In this document: piece after piece, positions 21,537 through 30,167 of the stretch
Numbering within the stretch: position 1 is the stretch's first letter
How the letters are laid out: the number at the start of each line of letters is the position of its first letter
Assembly (NCBI RefSeq): GCF_036227105.1
Contig: NZ_CP109434.1
Span: 7,412,501-7,476,500 of the forward strand
Direction: 5' to 3'
DNA: 64,000 nucleotides
DNA from: Amycolatopsis sp. NBC_01488
Lineage (GTDB): Bacteria > Actinomycetota > Actinomycetes > Mycobacteriales > Pseudonocardiaceae
Program-made: the position numbers and the translations under genes
The notes under the pieces: generated by a model
Databases searched by the model: none
Told to the model about the DNA's origin: nothing
Seen by the model: the letters and a program-made list of their open reading frames with translations, nothing else

Positions 21537-24266
21537 TCAGCCGTCGTCCAGGGTCGTCAGTGCGTCGCGCAACGTCGCCCGGGACGTCACGCCGAGTTTG
21601 GGGAACAGCTGGTACAGGTGCGCGCCGACGGTCCGCGGTGAGAGGAAGAGCTGTTCGCCGATCTGCTTGTTGGTGAGCCCGCCCGCGGCGAGCGTCGCGA
21701 TCTGCCGTTGCTGGGGCGTCAGGACGACGTCCCCAAGGTCGGCTTGCTCGGGCCGCGCCCCGACGGCCCGGAGTTCGGCGCTCGCCCGCGCCGCCCACGG
21801 CTCGGCGCCCAGGCGTTCGAACCGCTCCCACGCGGCGGTGAGGGACGCGCGGGCCCGCGCGGTCGCCTTGGTCCGCCGGAGCCGTTCGCCGTGGTACAGC
21901 TCGGCCCGCGCCAGGTCGAACGGCCAGCGGTCCAGCCCCGGCGCGTCGAGCGCTTCGGCGAACAGGCGGCAGTCCTCCCCCTCCGGCGCGGCCAGGGCCG
22001 ACGCGACGCGGGTGAGGAAGGCCAGGCGCGGCGAAAGCGTGCCGACGCCGGTGTCGCGCGCGGCGGCCGCGTGCGCCCTCGCCTCGGCGTGCCGGCCGGT
22101 GCGGTCCGCGGCTTCGACCAGGTCCAGCAGCGTCGCCAGCGCTTGCGGGACGTGGGAGGCGAACTCGCCCGCCGGGGTGATCGACGTGGCGAAGCGGTAC
22201 GCGGCAGCGAAGTCACCCCGGCCGAGCGCGTCGAGCGTCCCGACCTGGAGTGCGTAGTTCCGGACGAGTCCCGAGTGCCGCGGCTCCGCCCAGCCGGTCA
22301 TCTCCGCCACGGCCGCGCCGGCTCCGGCGTGGTCTCCCCGCGCGGCCGCGACCAGTGCGCGCAGGGCCCGGCCGTGCCACGCCTGGAGCTGGTACCCGTG
22401 CCGCGCGCAGAGGGTGAGACCTTCGTCCACGCGGGCGAGCACGTCGTCCCACTGTCCTTTGTGGAATGCGTCGGTGCCCAGCAGGAACAGCGCTTCGATG
22501 GCGGAGGCGATCGGGCCGCCGTCACGGCCGTAGCCGACGACGCGGGTGAGCGCGTCCCGGCACGACGGCAGCCGGTCCACAGAGGACGCGGCCAGGCCGA
22601 CCCGGACGATGCGGGCGGGACTGACTTCGTGCTGCAGCCCGGTGATCGCGGCGTCCAGCCGGTCCAGCACCGACTCGGAGGCGCGCGCCGGATCGGCGAA
22701 AGTCACCTGCATGATCGCCAGCAGTTCCGGGGGACGGGGCCGCAGCCGCGCCAGCGCGGCGTGGAGCTCGTCCCACTGCTTCAGGTCTCCGCCGCCGAAA
22801 GCCGAGACCAGCAGGAGGTTGTACAGGGCTTCGAGGAGTGTCTTGTCGGAAGCGTCCGCCGGATCCGGCGCCGCCCGGACGGCGGCGGCGAGCCGGCGGT
22901 GCGCCTCCTCGATGGCGCCGTCGCGGTTGAGCAGGTGGTTCGCGCTCGCCAGGGCGAGGGCCAGGGACGGTTCGGTGGCGGCCTGCTGCGCGGATTCCAG
23001 CAGCCGTGCGGCGTCGCGCAGGTCGCCGGTGACGACCGTGCCGAGGTACGCGGCCTCGGCCAGCCTCGTGCTGCGTCCGGCCGGCGTCGGGCTCAGCTCG
23101 GCGGCGCGCAGCAACTCGCTGACGGCGTGTACGGGCGAACCGCGCCGGAAGTTCGCGTGCGCGGATTTCTGCAGGAGTGACGCGACGTGTTCGTCGGGCT
23201 CGGTCGCTGCTTCGGCGAGGTGCCAGGCGTGGCGTCCGGGGTGGTCGCGGTGCGCCTCGGCGAGCTGCCGGTGCACCCGCCGGCGGGCCGCCTCGCTCGC
23301 CTCGTGGACGACCGCGGCGCGGATGAGGGGATGGCTGAACGAGATCCGGTTGTGGTCGGCGTGGACCAGTCCCAGCCGCTCGGCGGCGGCGAGCGCGCCG
23401 GGCTCCGGCGTGACCGCCCGGAGCGTTCGCAGCTCGCCCGCCCCGTCCAGCGCCGCGACGAGGAGCAGTTCCCGGGCGCGGTCCGGGAGCCCGGCGATCC
23501 GCGTGGCGAACGCGTCATGCAGCCGTTGGGTCAGCGGCAGGACGGCCGGGAGCGCGCCCGCGCCGGAACGCTGCCGCTTGCTGAGCGTGGTGGGCAGTTC
23601 CAGCAGCGCCAGAGGGTTGCCCTTCGCTTCGTCGACGAGTCTTCGGCGCACGCGGGCGGGCATCGCGGGAAAGCGGTGTCCGAGCAACGCCATCGCCGCG
23701 TCGACGCCGAGCGCCGGCACGTCGCGGTGCGGAAGGCCGCCCACGTCCGGGAGATCGCGGGTGCGGGCCGCGGCGAGCACGCCGATCCGGGTCCCGGTCA
23801 GCCGGCGCGCGACGAAGCCGAGGATCTGTGCGCTCGCCCGGTCGATCCACGGCAGGTCGTCCACGACCAGCAGCACCGGGCCCGTCGCGGCGGCGTTGGT
23901 GAGCAGGGTCAACGCGGCGTGGGACACCGCCAGCTGGTTGGCCGTGGCGCCCCTGCCCAGGCCGAGCGCGACCGTCAGCGCCCTCGAGTGGACCGCGGGC
24001 AGCCTGCCGAGGTCGCCGGCGAACGGCTGCAGGAGCTTGCCGAGCGCGCCGAAGCTCACTTCGACGTCGAACTCCGCCCCGGCGATCCGCAGCACCGTGA
24101 CGCCGGCCGTGCGCGCGTGCGCCGCGGCCGCGTCCAGCAACGCGGTCTTGCCGACGCCGGGCTCGCCGCGCAGCAGCAGCGCATTCCCGGACTCGGCGGC
24201 GCTGTCGACGAAGCGCAGCACGTGCGCGAGGTCGCCGTCGCGCCCGAACAGGTCCTCGCGGCTCAC
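21537..24266 (-). CDS. LAL-type LuxR-family regulator (909 aa)
   Basis: Large ATP-binding regulator of the LuxR family. An N-terminal AAA/STAND module has Walker A GEPGVGKTALLDA (about residues 31-43) and Walker B-like LLVVDDLPW, followed by a long helical TPR-like middle region. The C-terminal LuxR HTH is LTPQQRQIATLAAGGLTNKQ and PRTVGAHLYQLF in the last 65 residues. Start GTG 24266 shares GTGA with the stop of the preceding gene, giving tight translational coupling. The frame is open upstream through that gene, but this start matches the family's short N-terminus (REDLFGRDGDLAHV). Its paralogue lies directly upstream. Ligand unknown. Confidence 0.92.
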   Translation of the reverse strand: MSREDLFGRDGDLAHVLRFVDSAAESGNALLLRGEPGVGKTALLDAAAAHARTAGVTVLRIAGAEFDVEVSFGALGKLLQPFAGDLGRLPAVHSRALTVALGLGRGATANQLAVSHAALTLLTNAAATGPVLLVVDDLPWIDRASAQILGFVARRLTGTRIGVLAAARTRDLPDVGGLPHRDVPALGVDAAMALLGHRFPAMPARVRRRLVDEAKGNPLALLELPTTLSKRQRSGAGALPAVLPLTQRLHDAFATRIAGLPDRARELLLVAALDGAGELRTLRAVTPEPGALAAAERLGLVHADHNRISFSHPLIRAAVVHEASEAARRRVHRQLAEAHRDHPGRHAWHLAEAATEPDEHVASLLQKSAHANFRRGSPVHAVSELLRAAELSPTPAGRSTRLAEAAYLGTVVTGDLRDAARLLESAQQAATEPSLALALASANHLLNRDGAIEEAHRRLAAAVRAAPDPADASDKTLLEALYNLLLVSAFGGGDLKQWDELHAALARLRPRPPELLAIMQVTFADPARASESVLDRLDAAITGLQHEVSPARIVRVGLAASSVDRLPSCRDALTRVVGYGRDGGPIASAIEALFLLGTDAFHKGQWDDVLARVDEGLTLCARHGYQLQAWHGRALRALVAAARGDHAGAGAAVAEMTGWAEPRHSGLVRNYALQVGTLDALGRGDFAAAYRFATSITPAGEFASHVPQALATLLDLVEAADRTGRHAEARAHAAAARDTGVGTLSPRLAFLTRVASALAAPEGEDCRLFAEALDAPGLDRWPFDLARAELYHGERLRRTKATARARASLTAAWERFERLGAEPWAARASAELRAVGARPEQADLGDVVLTPQQRQIATLAAGGLTNKQIGEQLFLSPRTVGAHLYQLFPKLGVTSRATLRDALTTLDDG

Positions 24267-26947
24267 GTCTCGTCCTCGGGAAGCCGGCTCAGCGCATCCC
24301 GCAGGCCGGCCCGCGAGGTGACGCCGAGCTTCGGAAACGCCTGGTAGAGGTGCGTGCCCACGGTCCGCGCGGACAGGAACAGCCGCTGCGCGATCTGCTT
24401 GTTGGTCAGCCCCTCCGCGGCCAGCCGGACGATCGTGCGCTGCTGGGCGGTGAGCAGCTCCGGGCGATGCGGACCGGCCGGCCGCAGTTCGCGCTCGGCC
24501 CGGGCCAGCCAAGCTTCGGCCCCGAGCCCGGCGAAGATCTCGCGGGCGTGGTCCAGCTGCGTCCGCGCCTGCCGGTTCAGCCGGGCTCGCCGGAGCCGCT
24601 CGCCGTGGGCCAGCAGGACGCGCGCGTGCTCGTACGGCCACTGCCCCAAGTCCGACTGCGCCAGCACGGCTTCGAACCCGGGCATGGCCTCGTCGTCCGG
24701 GGCGGCCATCGCCGCGGCGGCGTGGACAAGCAGGCGGTAGCGCGGCGAGATCGCGTCCAGCCGGGCTTCGCGCGCGGCGGCGACGTGCGCCGCCGCTTCT
24801 TCGGGCCGGCCCGTGCGCGCCGCGGACTCGGTGAGGTCGAGGACGAACCACAGCGCGTGCGGAACGTGCGAGGCGAAGACGCCCGGCGGCGACACGGTGC
24901 TCGCGTGCCGGAACGCCGAGTCGTAGTCGCCGCGGCCGAGCGCGGCCAGCGTCCGGGCCTGCGCGGCCAGCCGGGTCACCAGCGTGGCGCCGCGCGGGGC
25001 GGCCCAGCCGACCATGCGGTTGGTGCGGTCGAGCACGGTGGCGTCCTCGCCCCGGCCGGCCGCGACCATCGCCTGCAGGTAGAGCCCGAGACAGCATAGG
25101 AGCTGGTAGCCGCCGTCGTCGGCCAGCCGGACGTGCTCGTCGGCGAGGACCTGGGCTTCGGCCCAGTCGCCGGCGTGGAACCGTTCCAGTCCCAGCAGGG
25201 TCAGCGTGTGCAGCTCGACGGTGGCCGCGTGACCGGCTTCCGGCCGGTTTCGCAGCCGCCGCAACGGTTCGCGGCACGCGGCCAGCCGGTCGACGAAGAT
25301 GCCGGCCAGGCTGGTGCGCACCACGTCGATCGGCGCCACCCGGTCGTCCAGCGCCGCGATGGCCTCGTCCAGCTCGCCGAGCACGGGCAACGCCGCCCGG
25401 GCCGGGTCGCCGAAGAACGCGCGGACGAACGCGACCGGCGCGGGGACATCCGGGCCGAGCCGCGCCACGACGTGGTGGAACGCGTCCCACAAGTCCGCGC
25501 GGCCGCCGAAGTAGCACACCCACCCGAGCGTGGTGACCGCCTCGACGACGGCGACGTCCCACGGGCCCTCGCGCAGTTCCAGCGCGCCCGTCAGCAGGCG
25601 GTGCGCGGTCTCGATGTCGCCCTCGCCGCTGAGCAGCAGGTAGTGGGCGGCGGCCACGGCGCTGCCCAGCGCGGGCGCGGGATCGGCGTCCCCGCGCTGG
25701 GCGTCGTCGAGCAACCGGGGGACGCGGCGCAGCTGGCCGCCGGCCACCGCACCGAGGTAGGCGGCTTCGACGAGCCGGCGGCCGCGGTCGGCGCCGGCGG
25801 GACTCAGGTCCGCCGCCCGCAGGAGCGCGGCCACGGCCCCGGCCGTGTCGCCCCGCCGGTGCGTCCGGCCGGCCGCCTGTTCCAGCAGCCCCGCGATGTG
25901 CTCGTCGGGGCCGGCGGCGGTGTGCGCGAGGTGCCAGGCGTAACGGTCGGGGCGATCGCGCAGCCGACGCGCGAGGACGGCGTGCGCCTGCCGGCGTTCG
26001 TCGCTGGTGGACAGTGCCACGACCGCCGACCGCGTCAACGGGTGCCGGAAGGCCACCCGGCCGTGCTCGCGGTCGACGTCGACCAAGCCCGCGCGGGCAG
26101 CCTGCGCGAGATCGCGCCCGGCCGCCTCGACCAGGTCGAGACGCACGCGATCTTCCAGCGCGGGCAGCAAGAGCGTGCGCCGGACCGCGGCGGGCAACGC
26201 GCTCACCCGGGCGGCGAACACGGCGCTCAGCCGTTCGGTCAAGGTCAGCGTCTCCGGAAGCGCGCAGCTGCCCCGCTGCTGGGCGGAGGTCAACGAGACC
26301 GGAAGTTCGAGCAGCGCCAAGGGATTGCCCTGCGCTTCGCGCACCAACCGGCCGATGACGTGCCGCGCCATCGCCGGGAACTGCGTCCGCAGGATCGCCG
26401 TGGCCGCTTGCTCGGTGAGCGGCCGCACCTCGTGGACGTCGGCGCCGTCGAGACCGGCGTCGCCGGCCCGCACCGTGACGAGGAATCCGGCGCGGCGCGG
26501 GGACCGGCGCCGCACGACGTCGGTCAGCACCATGGCGCTGGGCCGGTCGAGCCAGTGCAGGTCGTCGACGGTCACCAGCACCGGCTGGGCCGCGGCGAGC
26601 ACTTCCACGACGGCGTCGGTCACCTGCGCGCGGCTCGGCGGCGGCCCCTCGCGCATGCCCAACGCGACGGCCAGGGGCTTGGCCGCGCCGTCGTCCGGCA
26701 CCAGCGGGCTCAGCAGCTGGTGCAGCCCGGCGAACGCGATACCGGCCTCGAACTCGGCACCGGACGCGGACAGCACGCGCACGCCCCGCGCGCGGGCGTA
26801 GCCGGCGGCGGCGTCCAGCAGCGCCGTCTTGCCGACGCCGGCGTCGCCGGACAGCGCCAGCGCCGCCGGGCTCTTCGCGGCCCGGTCGACGAAGGCGTCG
26901 AGGACGGCCAGATCGGCGTCACGGCCGACGATGCCGGACTCACCCAT
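24263..26947 (-). CDS. LAL-type LuxR-family regulator, paralogue (894 aa)
   Basis: Same architecture as the downstream gene: GESGIVGRDADL start, Walker A GDAGVGKTALLDA, Walker B-like VTVDDLHWLDRPS, TPR-like middle, C-terminal HTH LTAQQRTIVRLAAEGLTNKQ with ARTVGTHLYQAFPKLGVTSRAGLRDAL. It is first in a two-gene operon formed by tandem duplication, and the HTH helices of the two proteins are nearly identical, so they may recognise the same DNA. ATG 26947 is preceded by GGGAAGGGA. Upstream lie the TCGATTCGGTCA motif and a dispersed palindrome. It is divergent from the exporter operon at 27202, which is a plausible target. Confidence 0.92.
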   Translation of the reverse strand: MGESGIVGRDADLAVLDAFVDRAAKSPAALALSGDAGVGKTALLDAAAGYARARGVRVLSASGAEFEAGIAFAGLHQLLSPLVPDDGAAKPLAVALGMREGPPPSRAQVTDAVVEVLAAAQPVLVTVDDLHWLDRPSAMVLTDVVRRRSPRRAGFLVTVRAGDAGLDGADVHEVRPLTEQAATAILRTQFPAMARHVIGRLVREAQGNPLALLELPVSLTSAQQRGSCALPETLTLTERLSAVFAARVSALPAAVRRTLLLPALEDRVRLDLVEAAGRDLAQAARAGLVDVDREHGRVAFRHPLTRSAVVALSTSDERRQAHAVLARRLRDRPDRYAWHLAHTAAGPDEHIAGLLEQAAGRTHRRGDTAGAVAALLRAADLSPAGADRGRRLVEAAYLGAVAGGQLRRVPRLLDDAQRGDADPAPALGSAVAAAHYLLLSGEGDIETAHRLLTGALELREGPWDVAVVEAVTTLGWVCYFGGRADLWDAFHHVVARLGPDVPAPVAFVRAFFGDPARAALPVLGELDEAIAALDDRVAPIDVVRTSLAGIFVDRLAACREPLRRLRNRPEAGHAATVELHTLTLLGLERFHAGDWAEAQVLADEHVRLADDGGYQLLCCLGLYLQAMVAAGRGEDATVLDRTNRMVGWAAPRGATLVTRLAAQARTLAALGRGDYDSAFRHASTVSPPGVFASHVPHALWFVLDLTESAARTGRPEEAAAHVAAAREARLDAISPRYRLLVHAAAAMAAPDDEAMPGFEAVLAQSDLGQWPYEHARVLLAHGERLRRARLNRQARTQLDHAREIFAGLGAEAWLARAERELRPAGPHRPELLTAQQRTIVRLAAEGLTNKQIAQRLFLSARTVGTHLYQAFPKLGVTSRAGLRDALSRLPEDET

Positions 26948-27046
26948 GGCCCTGTCCCTTCCCGGAGCACGCGGGCGAGCCGGGTCCAGCCAGTATGCGC
27001 CTCTCCGCCGCGGTGCCCGGCGACGGTAGCGAGCGCGGCTCCGGCC

Positions 27047-27058
27047 TCGATTCGGTCA
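27047..27058. promoter_or_regulatory. Shared 12-bp motif, copy 2 (LAL operon upstream region)
   Basis: TCGATTCGGTCA, preceded by CCGGCC, 100-111 bp upstream of the first LAL gene. Identical to 21517-21528. Possible autoregulatory site. Confidence 0.5.
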
Positions 27059-27090
27059 TTCGACCTAGTGCCGTGCGGTCTGCCGCGGCT

Positions 27091-27138
27091 GGTCGTGAGT
27101 GAGAAACAGTGTTCTAACCCTGTTTCTCACTCACGACC
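27091..27138. repeat. Dispersed palindromic repeat, copy 2
   Basis: Perfect 19-bp arms (GGTCGTGAGTGAGAAACAG) around the loop TGTTCTAACC, which is the reverse complement of the copy-1 loop except for one base, so this copy is inverted relative to 19027-19078. It lies in a divergent promoter region, which argues against a terminator role. Confidence 0.85.
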
Positions 27139-27169
27139 GGCAGGCCGGGCTTGCGTGCGGCTGCTACTG

Positions 27170-27189
27170 TCCGGAATAGCTATTCCGGA
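27170..27189. promoter_or_regulatory. Perfect 20-bp palindromic operator before the exporter operon
   Basis: TCCGGAATAGCTATTCCGGA is a perfect dyad ending 12 bp before the start codon at 27202, overlapping the likely transcription start. A repressor bound here would block the whole operon. No TetR/MarR gene is adjacent. Confidence 0.75.
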
Positions 27190-27201
27190 ACGGAGGTGCG
27201 G

Positions 27202-28602
27202 ATGACCGCACAACGGCAGCGGTGGGGGGTCCTCGCCGTCGTCGCGCTCGCCCAGCTCATGGTGGTGCTGGACGCGACCATCGTGAACATCGCGCTGCCC
27301 GCGGCGCAGGCGGACCTCGGCTTCGGCGACGCGGACCGCCAGTGGGTGGTGACCGCGTACTCGCTCGCCTTCGGCAGCCTGCTGCTCGCCGGCGGACGGC
27401 TCAACGACCGCTTCGGCGCCCGCACCGGCTTCATCGTCGGGCTGACCGGGTTCGCCGTCGCTTCGGCCCTCGGCGGCTGGGCGCCGGGGTTCGCCGTGCT
27501 GGTCGCGGCCCGGGCCGCGCAAGGCGTGTTCGCCGCGCTGCTGGCGCCGGCCGCGCTGTCGCTGCTGTCGACGACGTTCCGCGGCACCGGCGACGTGGGG
27601 CGCGCGTTCGGCGTCTACGGGGCCGTCGCCGGCGGCGGCGGAGCGATCGGGCTGCTGCTCGGCGGTGTCCTGACCGACGTGCTGTCCTGGCGCTGGTGCC
27701 TGTTCGTCAACGTCGTGCTCGCGGCCGCCGTCATCGCCGGTGCCCGGACCGCGCTCCCGGCCAACGCTCGCACGACCGCTCAGCGAACAGACTGGTGGGG
27801 CATCGGGCTCGTCGTAGCTGGCCTGTTCGCGCTCGTGCTGGGCTTTGGCCGGTCAGAGGTGCTCGGCTGGACCAGCCCGGAAACCCTCGGCTCGCTCGCG
27901 CTCGGGGTCGGGCTGCTCGGCGCGTTCGGGTTCGTCGAGGTCCGCACGGCCACGCCGTTGCTGCCGCCCTCGATCCTGCGTTCGCGCACGCGCGGCACGT
28001 CGTACCTGGTCATGTTGCTCGCCGCGGTCGGGATGTTTTCGATGTACCTGTTCCTGGCCTACTACCTGCAGCGGACGCTCGGCTTCTCGCCGGTGCTCGC
28101 GGGCGTGGCGTTCCTGCCGATGGCCGTGTCGGTCGCCGTCGGCTCCGCCGCGTCCGGCGCCGCGCTGGTCCCCCGGTTCGGCATCCGGCTGCCGGTCACG
28201 GCGGGAGCCGCGCTCGCCGCCGCCGGTTTCCTCTACCTCACCGGGATCGGCGCCGAGGCCGCGTACGCCACCGCCGTCCTTCCGGGACTGCTGATGGCCG
28301 GGCTCGGGCTGGGCACGGTCTTCGGCTCGACGATGCGCTCGGCGGCCGCCGGGGTGCCGCCGGCGCAGGCGGGTGTCGCGTCGGCGACGGTGAACACCAC
28401 CCAGCAGATCGGCGGCTCGATCGGCATCGCCCTGCTTACCAGCCTTTCGCTGGCCGCGTCCGGGGAGATCGCCGGGTACCACGCCGCGTTCTGGGGCGCG
28501 GCCGCCGCACTGGCCGCGGCCGCGGTGGTCGCGGGCGTGCTCTATCCCCCGCCGAGCCGCACGGCGCAGGCGGAACGCCGGTACCAGGAGCAGAAGTCAT
28601 GA
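27202..28602 (+). CDS. DHA2-family MFS drug/metabolite exporter (466 aa)
   Basis: About 14 membrane helices. The first is VLAVVALAQLMVVLDATIVNIALP, whose LDATIVN motif and following LLLAGGRLNDRFGARTGF loop are typical of the EmrB/QacA (DHA2) proton-driven exporters. Near the middle, PSILRSRTRGTSYLVMLL marks the inter-bundle loop. ATG 27202 has GGAGG. First gene of a four-gene operon: its stop overlaps the next start (ATGA). Behind a perfect palindromic operator, so probably inducible by its substrate. Substrate unknown. Confidence 0.9.
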   Translation: MTAQRQRWGVLAVVALAQLMVVLDATIVNIALPAAQADLGFGDADRQWVVTAYSLAFGSLLLAGGRLNDRFGARTGFIVGLTGFAVASALGGWAPGFAVLVAARAAQGVFAALLAPAALSLLSTTFRGTGDVGRAFGVYGAVAGGGGAIGLLLGGVLTDVLSWRWCLFVNVVLAAAVIAGARTALPANARTTAQRTDWWGIGLVVAGLFALVLGFGRSEVLGWTSPETLGSLALGVGLLGAFGFVEVRTATPLLPPSILRSRTRGTSYLVMLLAAVGMFSMYLFLAYYLQRTLGFSPVLAGVAFLPMAVSVAVGSAASGAALVPRFGIRLPVTAGAALAAAGFLYLTGIGAEAAYATAVLPGLLMAGLGLGTVFGSTMRSAAAGVPPAQAGVASATVNTTQQIGGSIGIALLTSLSLAASGEIAGYHAAFWGAAAALAAAAVVAGVLYPPPSRTAQAERRYQEQKS

Positions 28603-30167
28603 CGAAACCCCAGCGCGCCGGCGTCATCGGCGCTGTGCACCGGAAGGTGTTCGGCCTGCCACCGGGTGGGACGCCCTACACGGTCGAGCGCGGGCTGCGG
28701 GTTCCCACCGCGGACGGCGCGCACCTCCTCACCGACGTCTACGCGCCCGTCGGGGAAACGCACGGCACGGTCCTGATCCGGACGCCCTACGGCCGCGGGC
28801 TGCCGGAAAGCCTCTTCCACGGCCGTGCGTTAGCCGATCACGGCTACCAGGTCGTCGTGCAGAGCGTCCGGGGCACCGGCGGCTCCACCGGGACGTTCCG
28901 CCCGATGGCGCAGGAGGCATCAGACGCCCAGGACACCGTCGCCTGGCTGCGCACGCAGCCGTGGTTCACCGGTCGCCTCGCCACCCTCGGCGGCTCCTAT
29001 CTCGGCTGGACGCAGTGGGCGCTGCTCCGGGATCCGCCGCCGGAACTGCGGGCGTCCGTCGTCGTGGTCGGCCCGCACGACTTCGCCCGCGCACTTCGGG
29101 GCACGGGGTCCTTCGCGCTCGCCGACTTCCTCGGCTGGAGCGCCATGATCCAGGCGCGAGGACTGCCCGCCATGCTGGCCGCACGCTGCCGCGTCAAGGC
29201 CGCGCTGCGAGAACCGACCGCCGAAGCCGCCGCGCTGGGCATCGGTGCGCCGTGGTTCACCGACTGGCTCAGCCACACCGATCTCGACGATCCTTTTTGG
29301 ACGGACTACGACGCGACGGCCGCCCTCGCCACGACGCGGACCCCGACACTGCTCATCGGCGGCTGGCACGACGTCTTCGTCGACCAGACACTCGAGCAGT
29401 TCCACGCCCTCGAAGAGCGCGGCGTCGACGTGGCCATGACGATCGGTCCCTGGACCCACCTCGACACGACGTTCAAGGCGGCGCGCGTCACGGACTCCGA
29501 AGCACTGTCCTGGTTCGACCAGCATCTCGCCGGTGCCGCGTCCGCCCGCCCGGCTCCCGTCCGCAGCTACCTCACCGGCGCCGGCGTCTGGCGGACGTTG
29601 CAGTCCTGGCCGCCGAAGACCGGCGAACACACCCTCGCCCTGCACGCGAGCGGGCAGCTAAGCGACGAACCGGCCGAGGATCCGGGCACGGTCGAGTTCA
29701 CCTACGACCCGGCGGACCCCACACCGGCGCTCGGCGGACGGCACATGTCGGCCAAGGCGGGCCGCCAGGACAACCGCCCGCTCGAACGCCGCGACGACGT
29801 CGTCACCTTCACCTCGGCGCCCCTGGAAGCCGATCTCGACGTCGTCGGCACACCCCATGTCGAACTCCGGTTGACCGTGGAATCCCCCGCACCGCCCCAT
29901 CTTTTCGTCCGGCTGTGCGACGTCGACGACCGCGGCCGGTCGTGGAACGTGACCGAGGTGTTCACCACGACCTCGGGGTCGGTGAGCCTGCCGCTCGGTT
30001 CGTGCGCCCACCGCTTCCTGGCCGGGCACCGGGTGCGTCTCCAGATCTCGGGCGGCGCCTACCCGCGCTTCGCCCGCAACCCCGCGCCGGCTCGCTACGC
30101 GCTCGCCTGCGCGGATTCGTCCCTGTCCTTGCCTGTGGAACCGGCGTCTACGAAGGAGCCCGCATGA
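28599..30167 (+). CDS. CocE/NonD-family hydrolase, cytoplasmic (522 aa)
   Basis: X-Pro dipeptidyl-peptidase (S15)/CocE-like serine hydrolase. The N-terminal alpha/beta domain has LIRTPYGRG, VVQSVRGTGGSTG, the nucleophile elbow GGSYLGW (about residue 130) and GGWHDVFVDQ with the catalytic Asp, and GPWTHLD with the catalytic His. The C-terminal ~200 residues are the jelly-roll PepX_C domain (LEADLDVVGTPHVELRL, GHRVRLQISGGAYPRF). No signal peptide. ATG at 28599 overlaps the exporter stop and its own stop overlaps the next start, so the three genes are translationally coupled. Members hydrolyse esters or amides. Substrate unknown. Confidence 0.9.
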   Translation: MTKPQRAGVIGAVHRKVFGLPPGGTPYTVERGLRVPTADGAHLLTDVYAPVGETHGTVLIRTPYGRGLPESLFHGRALADHGYQVVVQSVRGTGGSTGTFRPMAQEASDAQDTVAWLRTQPWFTGRLATLGGSYLGWTQWALLRDPPPELRASVVVVGPHDFARALRGTGSFALADFLGWSAMIQARGLPAMLAARCRVKAALREPTAEAAALGIGAPWFTDWLSHTDLDDPFWTDYDATAALATTRTPTLLIGGWHDVFVDQTLEQFHALEERGVDVAMTIGPWTHLDTTFKAARVTDSEALSWFDQHLAGAASARPAPVRSYLTGAGVWRTLQSWPPKTGEHTLALHASGQLSDEPAEDPGTVEFTYDPADPTPALGGRHMSAKAGRQDNRPLERRDDVVTFTSAPLEADLDVVGTPHVELRLTVESPAPPHLFVRLCDVDDRGRSWNVTEVFTTTSGSVSLPLGSCAHRFLAGHRVRLQISGGAYPRFARNPAPARYALACADSSLSLPVEPASTKEPA

